Below, in pieces: positions 58,171 to 64,000 of a DNA stretch of 64,000 bases (position 1 is the stretch's first letter; every line of letters begins with the position of its first letter). The stretch is taken from contig NC_134827.1 of the NCBI RefSeq assembly GCF_004210375.1, forward strand, positions 100,797,285 to 100,861,284. The letters are read 5' to 3'. Source of the stretch: Tachypleus tridentatus (Eukaryota; Arthropoda; Merostomata; Xiphosura; Limulidae). Made by a program: the position numbers and the translations under genes. The notes below the pieces were generated by a model. That model was given only the letters and a program-made list of their open reading frames with translations. It had not been told where the DNA came from and did not search any database.

Positions 58171-58502
58171 ATAGGAAGAGGCCCGCTGGCAGTAAATATT
58201 CAAAAAGAAGCTATTCACGTCTTCAGGTGGACTCTGGAATTTCGTGTATCTTCGATCCAGAAGCTGAGAGAAACTGCAGTGTTATAATTTCTCACGACAG
58301 AGGGCACCCAATTTTCCGAACAGACTGTTCTTTATTGGGTTATGAAGAATGCCGAGCTCAGGCATTGAATCATTTGTTTTTGTATACGTCACACGCTTCT
58401 CACCAGTTTCCTGATTTTCGATTGAAATTCGTTATTTTCGTGATGGGGTTTTTGACTTCACAACAAATAAAAGTGTATCTTTTGTCCATTTCATTATTTT
58501 AA
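58171..58502 (+). CDS. Gene B terminal exon: basic, cysteine-containing tail
   Basis: Acceptor TGAATTGCAG, then D-R-K-R-P-A-G-S-K-Y-S-K-R-S-Y-S-R, DSGISCIFDPEAERNC, FRTDCSLLGYEEC, and a hydrophobic end that stops at TAA 58500-58502. Four cysteines suggest a small disulfide-bonded module I do not recognise. The basic start (RKRP, SKRS) could be a proprotein-convertase target. No phase-1 donor of quality occurs before the stop, so I treat it as the last exon; the last 25 or so residues (LKFVIFVMGFL...) could instead be intronic if a weak donor is used. Confidence 0.62.
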
Positions 58503-58697
58503 AAAAAATGTTGTCATTTTGATGCACCTGTTATTGTTATCTACAAAGATCCACGTCGTACTTAAGCAACCTGTGTGTGAGTGTTAAAATGTGGTCTTTT
58601 CTGCGTCGCAGATTAAACTGTTATATCTACAGATAGAAACACGTGTACTAGACACGTGGATTTTCAGTAAAGACGTTTTTTGAAGTTTTTCTCTAAA

Positions 58698-58703
58698 AAT
58701 AAA
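58698..58703 (+). terminator. Possible polyadenylation signal AATAAA (gene B)
   Basis: First AATAAA after the gene B stop, about 200 nt downstream. An earlier one (58466-58471) lies inside the coding tail. Confidence 0.35.
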
Positions 58704-58742
58704 ATCCAAAACCTAAAAAATAAGGTCAGAAGGTTGAAAATT

Positions 58743-58990
58743 CGTTTGTTTTATTTCAGTGTTTCGTGCAAAACTACATAAAGATTATCTTCGCGTAGCC
58801 ATAATAAATTTTGAAATGATAGGCTAGAGAGAAGAAGTAACTAGCCAACAACACTGATCGCCAACGTGGGGGGATTTGACTGTCACTTTTAAGGCGCACT
58901 CGCCACCCTCTAATTATAAAGCGTGTTTTTACGGGAACGAGTCGCAAACCAGGAACTTTCGGATTTACAGTCCACGCATGCTATTCCTGG
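58743..58990 (-). mobile_element. SINE family C
   Basis: Minus copy: GCATGCGTGGACTGTAAATC head (as reverse complement), AAAGCGTGTTTTTACGGG, and a T-rich end like family A. Confidence 0.55.
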
Positions 58991-59774
58991 TATATGAAGA
59001 TTGAATAAGACATTTAAACTGAGGCATATAGCTACATTTTTTGACGAATCACGAATTTAAGTAAGAGAATGAAACCTATCAGGACAACACTCTTTGACTT
59101 ATTTTTCTCTCCATTTTAGGGTTGTCAAAAATGACTGAATATTACTAGGTACAGTGATGCTAAATAGTAGGAAATTACAAGGTTTCTAATAATTCACGAG
59201 TCAAAAAAAATAACAACTATTAAAAGTATTGGTTACAATACACCATGTGCATCTGTACCAATAATGCGATAAAAAGGTCGCGAACTTTTCCAGTATTACA
59301 TTTCAACATTTTCTAAATCGCCTGATCATGTCAGCGGGGCTAGAGCCTAGACAGCTCGGAGTATTATCACAAAAATTATCCAGTTTACTTGACTGATCTG
59401 TGTTATCCGCTTCTAATATCTCTCAAATAAAAGGTAAGTATAGATTCTTTTATAAATAATAAACATATCATACATGTGTTTAAATACCTTTTAACTCTAA
59501 TTCACGCCAACAGATGGCAAAACATAACGATGGATAAAAATGCAATAAGTTCTGAAGGTGAAAGTAAATAAACGAGAATATTAAAAAATTATGAATTTTT
59601 AAACTTAATTAGGGGTCATTTAAAAAAAACACACAATGGAATAAAAATTAAAACCACAATTACAAATGTGTAAAAGTTAATCCTTACTTAGGCGACTTTA
59701 TACACTTATTTGTAGACAAAGTGAGGATTACATTTTGTAAATTTGTGATGGTGGTTTTAATTCTTATAAACGTC
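58991..59774. other. Gene B 3' flank
   Basis: Unique AT-rich intergenic DNA; no exon continuing gene B was found. Confidence 0.4.
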
Positions 59775-59890
59775 CCCCGCTGGTACAGCGATACGTCTAC
59801 GGAGTTACGTCGCTTAAATCAGGGGTCCGATCCCCCTCGGTGAGCTCAGCAGATAGCCTGCTGTGGTTTTGCTATAAGAAAACACAAACA
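59775..59890 (+). mobile_element. SINE family B
   Basis: Full copy: CCGCTGGTACAGCGATACGT, CTACGGAGTTACGTCG, TGTGGTTTTGCTATAAG and A-rich tail. Confidence 0.75.
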
Positions 59891-60152
59891 ATTCATATAA
59901 AAGTTATAGCTATCAGGGACATGAAAAGTTTCAAGTGTTATGTCCATTTTATGGACCTATAAAAACTGGACAAATAAGTAGCAAAAAGAATAATTTCTTT
60001 ACAGGAATAAAAAGTGAAGTTTTACTACTTGGGTAGATTTTAAATGATTGGCAAATTTAGACATCTTTTATCTGTATGGATTAAAATTTAGGTTGCTTTT
60101 ATTTAGATTTAGGAATTACATGGCTTTAGTGATAAGTTATATTTGACATAAG

Positions 60153-60385
60153 ACCCCGACATGGCCAGATGGTTAAGGCCCTCGACTCACAATTTCATGC
60201 TCGTCCTTTCAGCCGTGGGAGAGTTATAATATTACGGTCAATTCTACTATTCGTTGATAAAAAAGTAGCCCAAGAGTTGGCGGTGGGTGGTGATGACTAG
60301 CTGCCTTCTCTCTAGTCTTACACTGGTAAATTGGGAACGGCTAGCGCAAATAGCTCTCGTGTAGCTGCGCGCGAATTTCAAAATA
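60153..60385 (+). mobile_element. SINE family A with deleted B box
   Basis: The tRNA head is present (CCCGACATGGCCAGATGG) but the anticodon-to-B-box segment is deleted. Confidence 0.82.
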
Positions 60386-60394
60386 CACAATCTT

Positions 60395-60740
60395 ACTTGA
60401 GTTTTATAAAATAATATTCAAGTGTCTAAAACAGTAAAATAATCCACGATATTATTTATAAGTTGTATCCGTTTTAAGTTTAATAGAGTAATATTTAAGT
60501 GTCTGAAACAGTAAAAATATATCACAACATTGTTGGTAAGTTGTATTTGTTTTCAATTTTATAGAGTAATATTCATGTGTTTAAAACAGTAAAAATAATC
60601 CACGACATTATTGATAAGTTGCATCCATTTTAAGTTTAATAGAGTAATATTCAAATATTTTAAGACAGACAAAAAAGTCCCATGACAATACTGACAAGCT
60701 ATACCTTACTAAAGTTATAGGGATCAGTATTTAAGTGCTT
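60395..60740 (+). repeat. Tandem repeat, about 80-85-bp unit, four copies
   Basis: AGTAATATTCAAGTGTCTAA, AACAGTAAAA, CCACGA(C/T)ATTATTGATAAG and TTAAGTTTAATAG recur four times with moderate divergence. Confidence 0.8.
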
Positions 60741-60913
60741 ATAGGAAAGTAAAATATCTCATTTGATTTTGTTGTCATGAGTAACTATAATTAATTGTTA
60801 TATCGGTATATTACAAATGAATAAAACCATGCAACTCGAACAGAGTAGCTTTGTGCGAAAATTCAAAACAAAACAAAAGCAACTCGAACATATTCGAAAC
60901 GTATATAGATGTT

Positions 60914-61131
60914 TGGCCCGCCATGGCCAAGCGTGCTAAGGTTTGCGACTCGTAATCTGAGTGTCGCGGGTTCGCATCCCCGTCGCGCTAAACATGCTCG
61001 TCCTTTCAGCTGTGGGGGCGTTATAATATGACGGTCAATCCCACTATTCCCTCTAGTCTTACACTGCTAAATTAGGGACGGCTAGCACAGATAGCCCTCG
61101 AGTAGCTTTGTGCGAAATTCAAAAAACAAAC
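60914..61131 (+). mobile_element. SINE family A with body deletion
   Basis: Joins CCCACTATTC directly to CCCTCTAGTCTTACAC, missing about 60 bp. A tail relic lies at 60843-60875. Confidence 0.85.
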
Positions 61132-61424
61132 AATATAGATCTTCTTCACAGCAAATTGGGATTTCGTGATTTGTGATACAAATCGGGAAACATCAATGTT
61201 TCAACACAAGTCATGGATTGAACCCCAGTTACTTACCTGGGCTAGTTCATAACATTGCACCTTTTGTCTGGCCCCTTAGGGAGTTTGAAGAATTGGACAA
61301 TAATGTGATAATAGTATTTAAATCGCACTTTAAAAGAGTGTCGTTTCAATTCAACCATTGGTTTTACATAAGTGTCCTAAGAGTAAGCTGGATTATACTG
61401 ACCAGCAACCGTCTCTCTATTCTC

Positions 61425-61625
61425 GAGACTGTTGGTATGGGTATTAACACTTTAATTAAAATATAGTACAGAACAACGTTTCGACCTTCTTAGGTCATCT
61501 TCAGGTTAACAGAAATGATCCTAAAAGGTCAAAACTTTATTCTGTACTTTATTTTAATTAAAGTTATCATACCAATACCAGCCGTCTTAAGAATACATTT
61601 TTACTTCAAGTGGGTTTCTCTTCAC
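61425..61625. mobile_element. Head-to-head Penelope-type terminal segments
   Basis: GGTATGGGTATTAACACTTT at the left and AAAGTTATCATACCAATACC at the right are inverted copies. The hairpin motif occurs on the minus strand (61478-61504) and, degenerate, on the plus strand (61512-61535). The right side continues into CTTCAAGTGGGTTTCTCTTC, also seen at 49255-49275 and 23252-23272. Confidence 0.6.
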
Positions 61626-62981
61626 CACGAAACCTCGCTTATCTACTGCTCCAGTATGAGGAACAGCTAGCGCCAATCGTTGTCATGTAGCTTTGAGTAA
61701 CATCCATAAAACCCAGCTTTCTAATTCTCATGGAAGTGTTTTTGCCTCGGAGTATACAAGTTAAGGTCACCAGTACCAACGGGAATGTAGGGCTACAGAC
61801 TTTAAGAGTCTGTGCTAGTAACTGTGTTTTAAGAACCCCACTTTTTATTCTGTCTAAGCTGATTTAAGAAAGTACATAATATATTTTTATTATTGCATTT
61901 CAATAACTTTTTTTTTTTTTGGTTCTTCGCAAACTGAAAATCTGAACACTTTCCCAGTGTACAGAGGGAATTTCAACACAACGTGATAAACATTTGTGTG
62001 AACTACTGAGTGCAAGCCTTAAGCTGTAATAAATTATTTCGAGGAATTTACAAGACGTTTTAACTCAGACCTGTGTGGTTGAATAATGTTTTTCCTTTTC
62101 TTGAAAATGCAACCAGAAGTCAAATGGTCAAAGATCACATGACGTAATATAATCAGGTAAAAGACAGGCTTTTGTCCTGAATATAAAATCCACGATTATC
62201 CGTATATCTAAAACAATGTATGAATACTTGACACAGGTAACTTTTCTACACTTTAAAGTTTAGAGCTCGTCTGGGCGTATGCAGTTGTAAAAACTTTAAA
62301 AGATATAGTTTAACTAAACCTGTTAACCCTTATAAGCTAACAGAGAATAAAAGTAAGATATTCTTAATACCAATTAATTGTTGTAATTAATTATTAAATC
62401 AAACTGTTCTTCTTTATAAAACAATACTTTGGCCATTATGCTCTTTTCCAATAATACTTTAGTAGCTATGTTCTATTCAAACAATGTTTTGGTGACTATT
62501 CTTTATTACAACAATACTTTGGTATTTATACTCTATTTAAACAAAGGTTTCTTTACAATGCTTTATTTCAACAATTTAAGTGACTATTATATTTCAAGTT
62601 CTGGTTAATCCTCAGTGTACTATTGACACATCGAGTTATTTCTGTATATGCCTAGGATATAGATATTGTATTTATTCCGGAAATACTTGTCGTTTTGAAT
62701 GAAAATTAAAATTACCCATACTATTTCAAACGTTCATTCATAATGGTTTTAATCAGTCAAGTGCCACCCTGTACACAACTAGTTATAGATTACATCAGAG
62801 CTCTAATCTACACATTTTATTTGAATGTTGATTTCAAGTAAAACTAACAAACGATCTTCTGCGATTTAGAGTTCTTACTTGATTATTAATAATATTTAAT
62901 GTTAACATATTAAACTACCCCTGTTTTACACCATGTTGTGACCTCATACATTAGCATGTTTCTAATTTTACTTCTGGTTTC
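61626..62981. other. Intergenic, mostly unique
   Basis: A family-B-like relic at 61640-61690 and the 43-bp repeat at 62415-62595; a poly-T run at 61910. No gene seen. Confidence 0.4.
62415..62595 (+). repeat. Degenerate repeat, about 43-bp unit
   Basis: AACAATACTTTGGT(G/A) followed by CTATTCTCTATT-like segments recurs four times. Confidence 0.6.
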
Positions 62982-63258
62982 GGTCTGGCATGGCCAGGTG
63001 AGTTAAGGCGTTCAACTCGTAATCTGAGGGGCGCGAGTTCGAATCCCGGTCGCACCAAACATGCTCGCCCTTTCAGCCCTGGGGGCGTTATAATGTGACG
63101 GTCAATCCTACTATTCGTTGGTAAAAGAGTAGCCCAAGAGTTGGCGGTGGGTGATGATGACTAGCTGCCTTCCCTCTAGTCTTACACTGCTAAATTAGGG
63201 ACGGCTAGCACAGATAGCCCTCGAGTAGCTTTGTGGGAAAGTAAAAAAAACAAAAAAC
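62982..63258 (+). mobile_element. SINE family A
   Basis: Full-length, near consensus, with A-rich tail. Confidence 0.9.
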
Positions 63259-63689
63259 TTATGTTTTCAAAAAATGTTGGTGTTTCTTCTTTTACAACAG
63301 ATTTTTGTTATTACGTCTTCCGAACAAACAGTTTAATAATTAGTGAATTTCATGTTCTCTTACATTTTTTATTCTTACTGGGATTTCAATATATTAAACT
63401 TTCCATACACTAAGAATGCCGCAGCATTAATTTTTATTTTTTGATCTCGATTTAGATTTTTAATTCGCTTGAGTAATTTAGAAAATAGTGTTTTATGTTT
63501 CTCGTTAACAACAACGTAAAGGGTTGTTTTAAGTAACGCTAAGTGGGGAAACTTTCTATGTAATGCGTTGTTGTCACACTTCCAAAAGCTGTAGCAGTTT
63601 TCAGGCTAGTTGGTATTATGGATCGACCATTTTTACTTAATATCCTATTTTAGTTAGTGATCATGACAAATTTAAACAAAATTCTTATG

Positions 63690-64000
63690 GCCCATTAACC
63701 ACTAAAAATTAAAACCACCCCATGACCCAACCACCATTAAGAGAGTTAAAAACCTTTCCATTATCCAATCATTACTAAATAGTCGAAACCCAAACACGAT
63801 TATAAATTATAAACTTCCTCATGGCTTTAACCCAACCATCACTGAAGATTCAAAACTTATTCAAGACCCAATCATAACTAAGAAGTCAAAAGAAAATTCC
63901 TCGTGACCATGATCTAGCCACAAGTAAAGATTTAAAACCTTCTCATGATTCAACCATTACTAGAGTCGAAATCTATTAACGACTCCATTGTCACCAATGG
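63690..64000 (+). repeat. Degenerate repeat running off the window end
   Basis: Phrases of the type CTCATGACCCAACCATTACT followed by AAAGATTCAAAACCT recur every 40-50 bp to the right edge. Confidence 0.65.

Larger units (their letters stand above)
30844..58502 (+). other. Gene B: secreted CUB / mucin-linker / chitin-binding (CBM14) protein
   Basis: Twelve exons: 30844-30952, 34305-34447, 35713-35827, 37097-37231, 44127-44266, 46352-46469, 47723-47857, 50995-51225, 52912-53157, 55322-55747, 56459-56650, 58171-58502. They sum to 2322 nt, exactly 774 codons including TAA. Order: signal segment, CUB7, CUB8, Thr-rich linker 1, CUB9, Thr-rich linker 2, peritrophin-A domain, basic and cysteine-containing tail. 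All introns are phase 1 except the phase-0 introns that split the first halves of CUB7 and CUB8. A CUB protein with mucin-like spacers and a chitin-binding module suggests anchoring to cuticle or a chitinous lining; this is inference. Gene A lies about 2.8 kb upstream on the same strand and encodes the same CUB subtype, so the two are probably tandem duplicates. The alternative of one long gene would require readthrough or skipping of the stop-containing exon 27979-28082. Confidence 0.72.

Noticed and set aside
61173..61466. 97-codon plus-strand open frame
   Set aside because: No family match, and its end runs into the Penelope-type terminal repeat.

Overview
The window is animal nuclear DNA. 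Genes are split into short exons by AT-rich introns, the sequence is packed with tRNA-derived SINEs and tandem arrays, and nothing prokaryotic is visible. From memory, the dominant SINE family (head reading GGCCCGGCATGGCC, body containing GAGTTGGCGGTGGGTGG) is the one that fills horseshoe crab genomes. I therefore suspect a xiphosuran chelicerate; a similarity search would decide this.

Two tandem plus-strand genes encode extracellular CUB-domain proteins. Gene A (2528-28082, 5' end outside the window) supplies twelve exons that make six CUB domains. Each domain is split over a first-half exon (about 235-245 nt) and a second-half exon (about 105-135 nt), and all introns are phase 1. An in-frame TGA ends the sixth domain and AATAAA signals follow. 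Gene B (30844-58502) has a candidate signal-peptide exon, CUB7 and CUB8 (each with an extra phase-0 intron), a Thr-rich mucin-like exon, CUB9 fused to a second Thr-rich linker, a six-cysteine peritrophin-A (CBM14) chitin-binding exon and a C-terminal exon with its own stop. Its twelve exons sum to exactly 2322 nt (773 codons plus stop) in one frame, which supports the model. The product looks secreted, with binding modules (CUB), glycosylated spacers (Thr-rich) and chitin attachment (CBM14), which would suit a cuticle, gut-lining or haemolymph role. I cannot name either gene.

Layout: 1-1145 broken hAT-like transposase; 2.5-28.1 kb gene A, with a 29-bp array (6.6-9.5 kb), a 34-36-bp array (15.9-16.6 kb), a 63/64-bp array (17.0-17.6 kb) and a 43-bp array (19.7-22.9 kb) in its introns; 28.1-30.8 kb intergenic SINEs; 30.8-58.5 kb gene B, with a LINE reverse-transcriptase remnant, a 35-bp array, a 4-kb 67-bp array and others; 58.5-64 kb downstream SINEs, Penelope-like inverted ends and further degenerate arrays.

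At least three SINE families, Penelope-like GIY-YIG remnants with hammerhead-like folds, mariner-type and other MITEs, and long arrays carrying internal segmental duplications explain most non-coding sequence. Gene models were derived by eye from frame, splice consensus and domain alignment, without transcript evidence.
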